Part shown: positions 50,801 through 63,960 of the stretch, in pieces | Layout of the letters: each line of letters begins with the position of its first letter | Numbering within the stretch: position 1 is the stretch's first letter | Source: Prinia subflava | Lineage: Eukaryota > Chordata > Aves > Passeriformes > Cisticolidae | Length of the DNA: 64,000 nucleotides | Direction of reading: 5' to 3' | Assembly (NCBI RefSeq): GCF_021018805.1 | Contig: NC_086248.1 | Span: 98,913,239-98,977,238, forward strand | Translations under genes and position numbers: made by a program | Notes under the pieces: model-generated | The model's database searches: none | Told to the model about the DNA's origin: nothing | What the model saw: only the letters and a program-made list of their open reading frames with translations

Positions 50801-53800
50801 TTAATTGCATGAGCATTTCTCTCCTGTGGCTACACCCTGTCTAGTTGTATGAACCTCTGAACCAACAGCCCTGTACCTCTTAGTAGCTACTCTTACTTTC
50901 GAAGGTCTCCAACCTGGTAGAGACCCAAGCTGCGGGCTTCTGAAGCCAAGGACAGCTTTGTGAGGGTTGCCACTGCCTCTGAACTGATCTCCATCTTCAG
51001 TGTGCATGACAGTTTTGTCAAAATGCACAAACACTGTTATTAAAAAAATGTCACAATCTAGAAACAGACCAAAAAGACCCAAAGTGTAAAGTAGCTTTTT
51101 TTTCTGTTTGGTTGTTTTTTGTTTTGTTTTGTTTTGCTTTTTTAACAGTGTTTGGAAGTAGTTAGACAGTCTAGCTGAAAGGCATGACTTATCATTTATT
51201 TTCTTATTAGCTCTATATTTGACTACCTCCATATGGCCAAGACATTTAAGTTCTCCAGGACACCAAATGTTCTCATTATTCAAATCAGTGTAACAAGACT
51301 TACCTGTTTTCTGGTGGTTTTCAAACAGGCAGGAAAAATAAAATACACAGAAGCATCAGTTTTATTACAGTCCTTTAAGCAGCAGCATGTGTCAATTTGT
51401 GACAACACAGAATCTTCAGAAATGGACAAAGTACTGTAAATAATTTCTCAATATAGTCCTCTTCCTACAGCTCTTTCAAGGTTTCATTCCATGCAGATGA
51501 TGAAGTCTGACAAAAAAAAGTTGAATGCAAATGTTCTGAAGCTGTCCTAATAAAAAGTTCCTGAGCAAGTCTATAATATAATGATATATGCAGCTATGTC
51601 TGCTGTCCAAAATACCTATTGGCACTTCTGAGCATCAGTGTTTCCGGTTGTTTCTTTGTCAGCCTTAACCAGTTAAAAGTAATGAATTTTCAAAAGCCAT
51701 TAATTTTGTTGCAAAAAACCTGACAAGACTACGCTTCACAATTTGGTATCATACATGACCTATTTTCTAGGGCTGAGACTCTGGTTATCTTTAGGAGGGT
51801 ACACCCAAAACCAATCAGGTTTGCAGCCTCTGAAGAATCCCAGTTAGACTGAGATTGCCAAATACCCCAGTGGCACTGATCACGCTCTCTCCACTCATCT
51901 CTCTGATCTGCTGACCACAGTTCGTGTCACAGCCCCACCTTGCATGTTTCCTGATACTTCACAAGTGACTCATGCATCCTTGCGACTTTCCCTGAAAGCA
52001 GATTCTGTCCCTTTTCTGTGCCTGGGGAGCTTCACAAAGCCCACTTACCTCATTTCTAGAGAGGACCTGGAAATGACCTCACGTCATATCCCAGTATCAC
52101 ACTAATTCTTACTGGCTTCAGAAAGAGATGGATTTATCTCCTCGGATCTGATTCATAATTCACTCAAGTCTATAGAAAATCTCCCCCTGGAGTCAATGCC
52201 TCTTGAGTATTTTAGTGAACTAATATTTTATTCTCCAAACATCTGGAGATGTTTGGGGATCTGAATCTGATGTAAATTACAGAGCAAAAGTAGAAAAATA
52301 CAGACCACATGAATTTTCCTAACGTAAGTTTACATACTTTGTGTATGTAGAGTTTGGTGACCAAACTTTTTTTCTCTTTGCTATATAGCAGAACCAGTAA
52401 TGTGCTCACTGCATTTAAATTATAATTTGTCTGAGCTGTAATTATGCTTTAATAAGAGTAAACCACAACTAGCCTACACTGCACTGCCTAATCAGCAGTC
52501 AGCTATTTGACAAGAGGAGGTATCTCCAACAATTGATAAAATTATCCTGTTTATAACCAATATGCAAGGCCTTACCTTTAGAGCTGTGTGCTGAGGAAGG
52601 TTAATATAGAATAGCCATTGAATATGATCATGTATTTCAGCACAAAGAGGTACAAGCACCACGAAAGGTACAAAAATGACACTACCTCCGAACCCCCCAG
52701 ACACCAAGGTACATGTGTAATAAACTTCAACACTCAGGTCCTTGTACCTGTTTAGCCTCATGTCTGCTCCACGGGCCTTGATTCTACTGAGAAGCTGCCC
52801 TCAACATAACCTAGAAAGAGAGTAAGATTAACTCTGCTGTGAATGGTCCCTGATTTCCATTGCCTTGCTCATTAATGACCTCACACAGAGCAACTCTCCT
52901 TCAAAAATACTGAGCAACGTTTAAACAATAATTTCTTCACATTTGGATTTGTAAAACTAGGCACAGAGATCTACCTACACAGAAAAAGGATCAGGAGAAG
53001 AAAGAGGACTAACTGTACCCAGCCTGTTCAGTTCAACATTTACATATTAAAAAAATAAATAAAGGCAAACTCCTGTCATAAAATTTATTAGTCCTTATTA
53101 TTAAGGCTTACGTAGGTCAGCTTGGCAATTTGATAATGACGAGACAGTTCTTCTGATCTCAAACAAACCAGTACTTTAACATGGAATAAGAGGTTCATAG
53201 TAAGGCAGACATTTCTGAGCTTATTGATCCTACTCAACTTTCTGGAAAATGCCACCACTTGATGAAAGCAATGCAAGAAGTCCATATCCGAGACTTTAGT
53301 CTTCCCAAGCTTTCATATTGCTAGGCCAAGCTTTTCTTTTGAGTCTCTGACAACTGTATCAGAGGAATATACTTATCAATCAAAAACCACATAAAACCAC
53401 AAAAAGAAGCAAGATAAATGCTGCAAAACTCTGATTCAGTCTGTACCAGGAGCAAATCCAAAAAGCAGTCCTTTAACTTGGACCCATCTGAGACAGCAGC
53501 AGGGCACTGGAGACAAAAACAACATACAAAACCAGGTATAACACAAACACAGCTGCGCACAGAAACAAAAACACTCTGATAGTTCACCAGCAACGTCGCT
53601 TCAAACATGCAAACTTTTTAAACAGCTTCTCTTACTGGTGTCTGCATGTCCAAAAACAGAAACATACTTTTATTGTGCAGCGAACCGGTAAGAGGAAACT
53701 TCAAGTCTTTGGGTAGAATGTCATTATGGTTTTCTCCTGTATTAAAATAATTTGTTTTTCTAGGGTGCTAATATATCTGTTAGAAAGATATATGTATATT

Positions 53801-54250
53801 TTTTAACAGTAAATAAACTCAAGACTCATAAAGCATTTCTGGTGCACCATACCTATCTTCTGTCTTCCATTTTGGCATTGCTTTTACACTTTGGAAAGCC
53901 ATCTTAAAGCCTGCAACCGGCTTTCCCATGTTTCCTCCTCGGCAACCTGGCAGGGCTCTGGCACTACCTCCCATTTTGTAGGTTCCCAGAGACAAAGCAC
54001 TCAGAGACAAAGCACTGAGGGCTTTGAGTGAGGAAATGAGGATACTGCAGCACCACGAGCGAATCCTCAGAGCAACCTTGAGGTAGAGACATCTACTGTG
54101 TGTTCTATAAAGGAACCAAAAAACGAAAATAGAAACAAAACACATAATCAGAAAAGATCTTCACAAAAGTGTTCATTCTATACAGGTAAGCGTTCTGGTT
54201 TTTAATTTACTGAGGAATTATCAGAATTTATGTCAAGCATAGAGTAGCTC
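44807..54250. other. Intergenic gap between SPDYA and EPCAM
   Basis: About 9.4 kb, AT-rich, with poly-T tracts (for example 45472-45490 and around 51100-51140) and no gene I can name. One CpG-containing block at about 46060-46420 stands out and holds a 134-codon plus-strand frame (46070-46474) of unknown nature. PPP1CB, the human neighbour of SPDYA, is not here. Confidence 0.55.
53988..54022 (+). repeat. 16-bp tandem duplication upstream of EPCAM
   Basis: CAGAGACAAAGCACT occurs twice in a row at about 53989-54018. It is short and probably a replication-slippage product. Confidence 0.65.
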
Positions 54251-54259
54251 ACGCAGCAC

Positions 54260-54952
54260 CCCCGGATGTGATCAGAGCTCACTGTAAAGTGCAAATATTC
54301 CCCGATTGCTCTCAGCTCACCGAGAGGGGAGTGGAAACACCCCCGGCCTGTCCCGAGGGAAGCGCCGGGGGCCACCGGGGGCAAAGAGCTGGGGACTGCC
54401 CCGGCGCCCCGAGGGTCAGCGGCGGGCGCGGGCAGCCCCGCGGCGGGAGGGACGCGGGCTCGACAGCCCCTGCCCGCGTGTCACGGGGATCACGCCCGAG
54501 AGCTCCCGGCGGTGACTAACACTTTCCCCTCGGCGGCGGCTGTCCCCCGGCTCCCCACGACAGCCCCTCCGCCCAGGCGGGGTGGTTTCACGGCCCGGGT
54601 AAAAAGCGGGCAGCGCCGCCCCCCTCCCCATTCCGCAGGAGAGGCGCTGCTGGGGCCGGGCCGGGAGCGGGTCCCGCCCTGCCCCATCCAGTTTCGCCCA
54701 GGTGCGGGGGGAGGAGGGGGCGGCGGTGGTTTAAGAGCGCGCCCGGCGGGCCGGGGGAGGAGCCGCCGCTCCCCCCGCGCGTCCCAGGTGTAACCGGAGC
54801 CGGGAGGGCGCGGCGCAGCACCAGCACCTGCGGAACCTGTCGGGCGGCTCACAGCGCTCCGCCGCCGCTGCCGCGCACGCAGCGCTCCCTCTCTGCCCGC
54901 GTCCCCGAGGACTTCGCCGCGGCCTCTCCGCGCCCCGCCGCCCGCCCCAGCC
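54260..54952 (+). promoter_or_regulatory. CpG-island promoter and 5' UTR of EPCAM
   Basis: GC content and CpG density rise sharply from about 54260 to 55440, spanning the EPCAM start. A TATA-like TTTAAGAG occurs at 54730-54737, placing a plausible start site near 54760 and a 5' UTR of about 190 nt. GC-rich elements (GGGCGG, GGGGGAGG) surround it. No divergent gene on the minus strand was recognised; long frames here are composition artefacts. Confidence 0.65.
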
Positions 54953-57900
54953 ATGAAGCCGCTCTGCGGGGCCGCGCTCCTGCTGCTGGTGCTCTGCGCT
55001 GCCGCCGCTGCCCAGAGCCGTAAGTGCCCGCGCCCCTCTCCTGACCGAGCTGCCCCGCCCCGGGACCCCCGCCCGTCCCGCTCTCCGCGGGGCCGCTCCG
55101 CTGGGCGCCCCGCGCCGCCAAATGGCGGCACCGTTCCCCGTCCCGTTCTCCGGGGGCGCGGAGGGGCAGGAGTGCCCGGCCCCACGAGCGCGCCTTTGTC
55201 CGCGCCTCCAGGGGAGACCCAGGGCTGCGCAGGGAGGGAGGGAAGGGAGGGAGGGCGGGTGCCCGGGGGGAAGCGGGGGGTGCCCGGGGGGAAGCGGGGG
55301 GTGCGGGCACGCCACGCCCGGCCGGTGAGGGGCGGCTTTGTCCGTCCTGTCCGGCGACGGAGCGCGGGTGGCGGTGCCCGGCTCCCTGCCCCGCGGTGCC
55401 CGGCTCACGGCCGCGCTTCTCTCGCAGCGTGTGTCTGCACGAAGAACAAGCGTGTCACCAACTGCAGGACCGTCAACGGGCAGTGCCGCTGCGAGGCCAT
55501 CGGCTCCGGCATCACTGTGGACTGCGACACCCGTGAGTAAAAGGGCACGGCCGGGTGGGTGGCACGGAAGGGCGCCCGCAGAGCGCCGGGGAATACGTGA
55601 GAATCACCGATGAGTTCCCAGCAAACAATGGAGGCAAGGAAGGAGTTCTTCTTCCTGGTCTTCCAGGTCAACTGGTGTTGGAAGAGATAAGCGTTCAGGG
55701 TTTCTGTGCTTGTACTAATGTAGGCTCACGCCTCCTCCTCAATATTTATTCTCCAGCGGCAAGAACTTCTTGAAGATGAATGTTTAGCTTCCTTGCGAGC
55801 ACATATCCTCGCTTTTCCTACAAATCTAGAGGGGAAAGAGCCTTGTGACAAGACCTCCCTCTGGGTTCAAGCTCAGCTAAGCTGTGAAGCAAGCCTCTAG
55901 CTGTGAGAAATGGGAGCTGGGAGTCCTAAGGCCAGACTTGTTAGGCCTTTGCCTTGAGAGGAGGCTGGCATAACCCAGCTCTATTGATTTTATGCACCAC
56001 CAACACATTAGACATCTGCTCTTCCGTGTAATGCCTTTGAGGCTGGTTGCTGCTGATACAACCTTGTGTTTGTACGGACTCAGAGCTCTGTTTTGGACGT
56101 GCGTGGTCTGATGCTGTGTAACACGATTTTCTGGTCATTTTTAGTGACTTCAAAATGCCTCCTGATGAAAGCAGAAGCGACAGGCTCAAAATCGGGTCGT
56201 CGTGAGAAACCGAAAGATGCGTTTGAAGATACCGATGGCCTCTATGATCCTGAGTGTGAAAATAGTGGTGCTTTCAAGGCGAAGCAGTGCAATGGAACCA
56301 CCTGTTGGTGTGTGAACACAGCTGGAGTTAGGAGAACTGACAAACACGATGCAGACTTGAAGTGCAATCAATTAGTCAGAACGATGTAAGTCTTTCAGCA
56401 GGGTGTGCTGTGACATGAAAACATTCCGGTATGAGGCTCTGCCTTGTGTGAATGATGCACTGGGGATGAATGAAGATGGAGCAATCAACACTTGGTTACT
56501 GCTGGGTTTTTTTTCTTCAGAAGCTAGGAGACATTGAATGGGGTTGGAAGAGTCTTTGCTTCCCTTGGTTTTGTCTCAGTGTCAGTGTTCTGTTGTTTTA
56601 GCCTGGGGTTAGATTTTTTTTTGGTATGTTTTATATGCATGTACTTCAAGAATATTCATTGTACTTCAGGTGGATCATTATTGAAATGAAACACGCTGAG
56701 ACAAATGCTCCTCTGAACGCTGAATCTTTAAAGAAGTAAGTGATGATACTACTATGTCGTGGTAGTGTATGCATGTCCTACTAGATATTTAGTGTATTTC
56801 TAAACAGTTCCTAAAATCATTGTCAGACCTGTGAAGTCATTTGTAAGACATTTTAGAAGCAAGTTGCAGAATCTTCATAGAATTGCTTTAATTTGTATTG
56901 GAAACAAATTAACTGCTAAAGAGATTCCCTGCCATTTAAAATTGATAGCTAGTTTCCCTCCCCCACCCCCCCCATCAATATACTAAAAGAAATGGAAGGT
57001 AATGGATGAAACTGTTCAGGAAGTAAAACTGACAAAAATGCCAGAAGGACTACATAAAAGCAGCAGGAGGAAATTGAGATTATAGCTTGCTTGTTTGTTT
57101 GTTTGTTGTCAAAACCCTACTTGTAGCTATTAGATCACCTCCTTTCCAGAACAAAAGCTGCTGCCCTGTAGCTCTTCTGTCTCTCTCTTCAAACTTGGTA
57201 AAACGCTTGTCTAACACAGGTGTTTATTTTACAGTAAGTGCATCTTCACTGTTAGGAGTTAATGGAACTCTAGTATGAAGAGAGTGCACTGGATTTGGTT
57301 GAGGCAGAGTTAATTTTCTTGGTAGCTGTTGGTGTGGTGTTGCATTTTAGACCAGTGACCAAAATGATGTTGATTAATTCACCAGGGTTTTAGCTGCTGC
57401 TGAACAGCACTTACATAATGGCAAAGCCTTCTCAGACTCTCATTCTGCTGCCCCAGTGAGTAGGGTGGAGATGGGCAGGACGCTGGGAAGGGTACAGGGC
57501 TGCCATGAATTGACTCAACAGATAGCCAACAATAAATCTCGGGGAAAGTCTTTTCCCATGTAACCATTGCTCTGAGGTTGGCTGGACATTGATCTGTCAG
57601 TGATGACTGATTGCTTTTACATCACTTGAGGTTTTAGATTTCCCCCACTCAGTCCTTTCACTTACCAGACTGTCTTTGTTTTAACTGGTGAGGGTTGGTT
57701 GGGTTTTTTTTCCCCTTGCTTGTGCCCTTGTGATTCTTTTCTCACTCCTGCTGGGGGAAGTGAGTGAGAGACTAGGTGAGAATTTAGCTGCTAGCTGAGA
57801 TTCACCCACCACAGAGACTGCAGAAGAAAACAATTACACTGGTCTTCTGTACTTCTCAAATTTTATGTGTGAAATAATACTGGTTTTAACAGCCGTGGCT

Positions 57901-59901
57901 TTCGTATCCTTACAGGTTTTTCACGGATACCATTACCAGTCGTTATCAGCTGGATGGCCGCTACATAGCCAGTGTTCTGGTAAGAGGCACATAATGTTTA
58001 GTAAAGTATCAGAACTTCATTTTGTTATAGCTTTAAAGACTCATATTTAACTAATGCAATACTGCATGAGTTTTAACAGAAGCTCTCAAAATAGTGGGTA
58101 GTTAGCAAATAGCTCTATCTGAACAGAAATGCTGAGAAACTACACTGCTCTCCTTAGTCTGTAGATAACTTCTTTGCCTCACTTAAGAAGTGGAATTTGA
58201 ATCCTACTGGAAGCAGTTGGCTTTAGTTCAAAAACCATAAACTTGATCTAGGATACAAGTTCATAAACTGGGTCATAATGTTTCGGTGAATATTTGATTG
58301 CTGGATTTAAAGTACCTCCTTCTAAATACCATACAATATTTTTATTGCAGTATGAAAGCCCATACATTACTATTGATTTGAAGCAAAATTCCTCAGCCAA
58401 ATCGATTGGAGATGTGGATATAGCTGATGTGGCCTACTACTTGGAAAAAGATGTAAGTGTGTCACGAGTGAAGTCTGCCAGAGGCTGGGTGTGTGTCTTG
58501 CACTGCACTTGGGAGTCTGGCTGTGTACTGGCTAAAACAAGAACTATTCCTGTGACGAGATAAATGCCTTACTACAATATGAACTAGCAAGTCTCTCTTT
58601 TCCTATCTGTTTTAGGTGAAAGGTCAATCCATCTTTCATAGTAGTGCCGGGTTAAATGTCAGCATTGACAATGAACCGGTGAAGTTTGAGAAGACAGTGG
58701 TCTACTATGTTGATGAAATAGCACCAGAGTTTTCCATGAAGTCCCTCACTCCTGGCCTTATTGCTGTCATTGTCGTGGTAGTAATAGCAGTAGTTGCTGC
58801 AATTGTTGTTCTGGTAAGTTCTAACAAAGCTGCCAAGCAGAACGGTACTGGTACAGTTTGGGAAGCAAGGGCATACTTGTTTGATGGAAAGTCTTCCTTT
58901 GTGAATTGGCTTGCTTCTTCAGACTTGGGTGGTGGGAAATTGGTGATGGGCACACTGTCACTGTTTCAGGTTACAGCTGAAGGGTGTCACCCGGAAAACA
59001 ACTACTGGGAACAATTCACAGAGGTGAACAAAGTACCTCTTGGTTTAAAGTTCAGTGACAGGCAACCTCATTTGTACCTACCTCACTTCTGAAGGATGGG
59101 GAACAGACAGCTTCAAGTTTTGTTTTTAAAGTCAAAACCAGATGAAGTTATTTGTATATCAAGATTTAATATTGCATCCTTCTCTTACAGGTCCTCACGA
59201 GGAGGAGGAAAGGGAAGTACGTGAAAGCTGAGGTAATTAATTTCTGTTTGTGGTGCATGTGTGGGGAGGAGGTTGACCAGAATCCAGGAACTCCTAAGTT
59301 TGCTGTTGGTTAAAAACTCTTTGGGTGCTTCAGATGTGTTCAAGGAGACAAAGTATTCACATTCTGTAGCTAGTTTTCACCTCTGTTTAGTTCCGCACTA
59401 GTTTCAAAGGCAGCAGTTTATGTGCTGCTTTTCCCAGGGCTGAGGGGGTGGGGTTCCGTTTTACTGCAAGTCCTGTTTTACATATGTATAGCAAAGGGCT
59501 GTGCAATCCACAGGAAGTGCTGATAGTCTTGTTCTGTGACTAAGACCTTTACTGAGGTATTTGCAAGGATCTTGCAGTTTCCATTGAAGATCTGCTTTCC
59601 AATGGAATAGCAAATGGTGCTTCACGCCAAGTGTGGAGCCTTTTGTGAAGGAATCCAAACAATGTTGTAGTTGAATAGTATTTTCTGCTTCCTGCATGTA
59701 CCCTAAGCAGTGCTGCTTTTTTTTTTTTATTTGGTGGGTTTGTCATGGTTGGTTCTGTTAGTGCTGCATCAAATCCATTTGCTAATGAAAATCTGAGCTT
59801 GAGTCTTGAAATGTAGAAGTAGCGCAGATGTTTATCTCTCTCTACCTCCTCCCCTCCAGGTGAAGGAAATGAACGAAATGCATAGAGGACTGAATGCTTA
59901 A
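54953..59901 (+). CDS. EPCAM: EPCAM, epithelial cell adhesion molecule, 9 exons, complete
   Basis: Type I membrane glycoprotein of epithelia mediating homophilic contact and claudin interaction; its cleaved tail can signal. Exons: 54953-55019, 55428-55532, 56145-56385, 56670-56735, 57916-57979, 58351-58452, 58616-58813, 59191-59232, 59860-59901; 927 nt, 308 residues (human 314), all GT-AG and in phase. A signal peptide ([22 protein letters not shown]) is followed by the Cys-rich N domain ([19 protein letters not shown]). The thyroglobulin type-1 domain lies at about 62-133, with CWCV at 111-114 and QCNG upstream. A dibasic RR at 76-77 matches the human processing site. The C-terminal ectodomain contains [18 protein letters not shown] and [15 protein letters not shown]. 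The transmembrane helix is about 261-282 and the tail is [26 protein letters not shown]-glycosylation sequons include NGT at 107 and NSS in exon 6. One residue is missing relative to human between NGT and CWCV. Confidence 0.97.
55231..55310 (+). repeat. G-rich direct repeat in EPCAM intron 1
   Basis: A GGGA/GGGC run is followed by two near-identical units of GTGCCCGGGGGGAAGCGGGG. Many G runs of three or more lie close together on the transcribed-sense strand. Confidence 0.8.
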
Positions 59902-60370
59902 CTAAATCAACTGAAGACAAGCCAGATTCAAGCAAGAAAAACAACTAATACATCGGACACATGAATCTTAACTCTTAAAGGTTTCCTCCTGAAAGGGAAG
60001 CAATTGTGCTCACTTAATGATTGTCAAAACTCCTAACAACCAAGACCATTCAACTACTTTTACTATTTGTTGAGAGTTAAATGCCCTATCTTACTCAAGT
60101 AAAACTTAACTATTGCTCCCTGATTTTATTTTTTTTATGATGATGAAATGAGTTGTCAACTGCTGTTACTAGGGTTTTGGAGCATACATGCCTAAATGGT
60201 TATTTTACCCTTGTGGGAGTTTTACTGAAAGTAATGATTTTGTAGCCATGTTGTAAAGGAGACTTCTCCTGTATAACTGAACACAACGTTTTTATGGCAG
60301 TTTGTACATATTTGAAGTTGCTGTAACTTTTTTATGACTTGAATTAATAAAACTTTGAAACAGGCTTCTC
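59902..60370 (+). other. EPCAM: EPCAM 3' UTR
   Basis: AT-rich sequence from the stop codon (TAA, 59899-59901) to just past the AATAAA at 60346-60351. The end is inferred from the signal. Confidence 0.75.
60346..60351 (+). promoter_or_regulatory. Polyadenylation signal AATAAA for EPCAM
   Basis: Canonical hexamer 445 nt after the EPCAM stop, followed by a T/GT-rich stretch (TTCTCATTCTTCTGTG). Confidence 0.8.
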
Positions 60371-63300
60371 ATTCTTCTGTGATGGAATGATAATCTGATA
60401 AGTTATGCTTACAAATTTGTTGTTTGATTCCTTAAAGCAGGGAACCTCAGCATAGTTGAAAATATTCTAGAACTCCAATTAGCAGTTATGAGCCATCTAG
60501 TATCTCAAGGGCATGATAGTTTTTCTTAAAGCTGTGGAAAGTATGCAACAAGGGCGAAATGATAATATACAGGTTCCTGTATAAAAAATGAACAGGCCGA
60601 AAATGCAGTCATTTCAGGAATGCATGGGACTGATCTTTCCAATGCTATGTAAGTATTTAAAATAAGCCTCTAACCTAGGACATCCTCTGGTGCAGGGTTG
60701 GGGGTGGGCAGGCCTGGCATCTGATGATGGAGCTGGCAGAGATCAATTTACCCCATTACTGTGATTTTGTCTGTGGCAAAGCTGTTGCACAGCAAAGAGC
60801 TGTTTCTGCTGTTATTCCTGTTCTCTGCCATAGATGCTGACCAGACTTCCACAGGCTCTCAGCCTCCCAGAGCCTTCCCTGGACATGAGAGCTTGCTTTG
60901 GCTGTCAGTAACCTGTGCCATGGATGTTGGCTGGCAACCCCTCCAGCGTATCTGATTTATAAAGGAAATGCTGTAACTCCTGTTGCCAAAGAAATAATGA
61001 GATGCAAGATAAGGAACTGAATGACAAACCTTTTACTAATGTGGTGCATGTTTTGACCCAACCTGGCTAAAACAGGAAAAGTGGGATAAGCTACTGGGAG
61101 GATATTCTACGTATTGTTCATGAAATTAAATATGAAGTATGCCTGCTAGATATCACAGGGAAGTTGCTGAACTGTGGTGGTGTCACCTCCACTGTCAGAG
61201 CTCACCAGTATCCCTTCTGCCCTGCAACAGTGTGGCACCTCATGTGCACGCATAGCTGTGTTGGGTATTGCATAAAAATCCTGAAGTGGGGAATTTACTG
61301 GAATGTTTTGCAGCCCTTTCAGGCAGCTTTGTCAGTGATAACTTCTCCATGGCAGATTCTCCCTCTGCTGATCTGTGCCGTTCCCTTTCTCCCTAGGTAT
61401 GCGGGCGATATGCTGAGGCGTGATGAATTTTGTACAGTTCTGTAAGCAGTTAACCAAATAAAGCCAAGGTGGTCTTGTGCTGAGTCATGTGTGTTACTGT
61501 CTTCCCCAGTGCTTCAGTCTCCATCTCCTCCACTTCCTTAAATATCTGCAATATGGTAATCCTTGCCATTTCTTTCTTCTCCCCAATATTCTAATGCCAT
61601 TGTTTTCTCTCCTCCTGCTTCCCTCCCCCTTTCACACCATGTTTCTGGCCTGTGGGATGGAAAGAGGTGTTGTGTGCTGTGGCTGGGCTGGAGCTGCACT
61701 TGTGCAGGCTTGACTGGACAGGCTGGTACGTGGCTGCTGTGTGGCCTGGACCTTGTCCCAATCGGTTTGTTTGAATATCATCTCCCTGCTTTTCCCACAC
61801 TACAGGGAGGAATTCAGACACTTTACCATTTTTTTTACTTAGTGGAGCTTTTTGTGTCCGATTTGAAGCTTAGTGCTGTACTATGGTCTTTTTGCCTGTC
61901 AAATTTGCCTGAAACTAGCCAAGGTATTAGAAAACCAGAAAGCTTACAGAAAGTCTTTAAACAAACCAGAGTTTAACTAAATCAACAACTGAAGGGAATG
62001 TGCTGTTTATAAATTCAGTTACTGGTGCTGCTCAGCTCTCAAAATGGTGATCAGTAATAGTTTTTTCATTCGTTTCTTGTTCTAAATAGTTTTATTGACA
62101 TACTAGCCTTTATGTTGTTCTATTTACTAAACACTGCACTTGTCCAGCTGCATAGAAGTGTGTATTTATAGGGAAATGGAAAAGCATGAGGGGGGAAATA
62201 CCTGAGAAATTAGTGTATTGGTATCCTGCAGCTTACTGTGTTTTATAGATTTTTATACTGAGAGGAGACGAATGTAATGAAATTTAAAGAAAAAAAAGCT
62301 ATTATCAGATTGTGTCAACTCTCCACATAAGCATGTGATAGTTCTCATATAGAGCAGTATGGCAAAAAAGGATTGCTACTGAAAAAATACTGTATTAAAT
62401 AGCAAAATATTAAGTGGTTCCTATTTTGATACTTGGATACTACTTTTAATATTATTGGAAAACATTCAGCAAAGTTAAAAGGAGAATTTTCTGTGAAAGA
62501 AGACTAGTAGTCTCTGCATCAATTTTTAACTAGGTAAATATTTTGATACTTCCATTTGCCTTATTCATTAACTTCCTTATGTGAAGGGGCATATTTTTAA
62601 AGTTCTACACAAAGCTGAGATACCATGTTTCCTCTCTTTTCATATAATGTCAATTTTGAGAAAGCATATGAAGGGCAGATTGAAAATGTATTAAGACTGG
62701 ATAAATGAGATTTTTGTGTTACAGAGGGATAGACACAAACTGCAAGAAACTCCAGTAATAATACATATCTTAGTGCCTATGTACAGCATGGGAAAAGAGT
62801 GTGTGTATAGCCAAGTGCAAATCTATTACTTCCTTATGAATTATTACACTGGCAAATATGTATCATTATTACTGCAGAGTAAAATTAAATATATGTTTAT
62901 GTAAAGGCTTGACAGATTTTTTAGAAGAGGGTATGCTAATAATCTGAGAAAGCATGACCAATAAAGTCTATGCAACTTTCTTCTAAGACCTGACTAATGC
63001 TAAAGCACGGTTTCCACAACTAGAAAATGAAAGGTCAGTGTTGCATCTGTGGGGTCTGTTGACAGTACTGTACCCATTACCCTCCTGAACAGTCAGAGTA
63101 GTTTGGTAAGAGAAAAAATACTGTTTGTGAACCATGTTTATTTATATCCTCACCTGCTGGACTTTGATCACCAGAGTACAGTGACTTTGGATGACATGAA
63201 ATTGCCAGAAAAATATTCTGGAAATGCTAGCAGCTCTGCTGCTCCAACTTTACAAGTGCTATTAGGGAATTCTAGCAGCTCCCAGGAGAGGCTACAGTCT

Positions 63301-63960
63301 GGTAAAGGTCCATCCCAGGGCATGCAGGCAGTCAGCCACATTGCAGCCAATTGCAGAAGTGCCTTGTATGTTTGGAATAGTTGATCCCAAACCCAGAGAG
63401 TTTTATGAACTTTGTTAAAATCCTTGTCTTAGCAGGGACATGCAAGGGCAGATGCACAAAAAGGAGGTGGCGTGTGATGGTAGAGGAAACACTGACCAGT
63501 TTATAGTGTGTGAAAACCTCACACATATAAGAAATTATTTTTTTCTCTACTGTCCTCTAAATGCACTGCAGAATTCTTACACTTGCCTTCCAAGTAGAGC
63601 ATGGCTGTGCCAAAACTGAGTGAAAAAAGTAAACAAAAGAAAGTTAAAAGGTTCTCTACAGGGCAACAGCCATATTTTATGTTTTCAAACTTGTGTTATC
63701 TAAATATTCTTATCTGTTAATGTTAAGCCTCTGCTGCACGACGTGTGCGCACACACAGATATACATCAATCTGATACCAGATTTTCTGGTGCCATCCCCA
63801 CCAGCTTGGAAGCTTTAGTGCTGCCACTGATCACGGCAGGATACTAATTAACCACTGATGAAAGAGAATTTATTTTTTCTCTTATTTCCCCCCTGTAAAG
63901 TGATTAAAGGACATCCATTTTCCTAACTAAAAGCTCATTGTAACTTTTCTCTATACACTA
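60371..63960. other. Intergenic downstream of EPCAM, no gene recognised
   Basis: AT-rich sequence. An AATAAA occurs at 61456-61461 on the plus strand after a 93-codon frame (61164-61445), but no splice-consistent extension of EPCAM or known protein is evident. Confidence 0.5.

Noticed and set aside
54268..55540. Long frames on both strands around EPCAM exon 1 (up to 231 codons)
   Set aside because: CpG-island composition removes stop codons; none shows a protein family motif and they cross the confirmed EPCAM splice sites.
61164..61470. 93-codon frame followed by AATAAA downstream of EPCAM
   Set aside because: No homology, no convincing splice link to EPCAM, and EPCAM already has a proper terminal exon and poly(A) signal.
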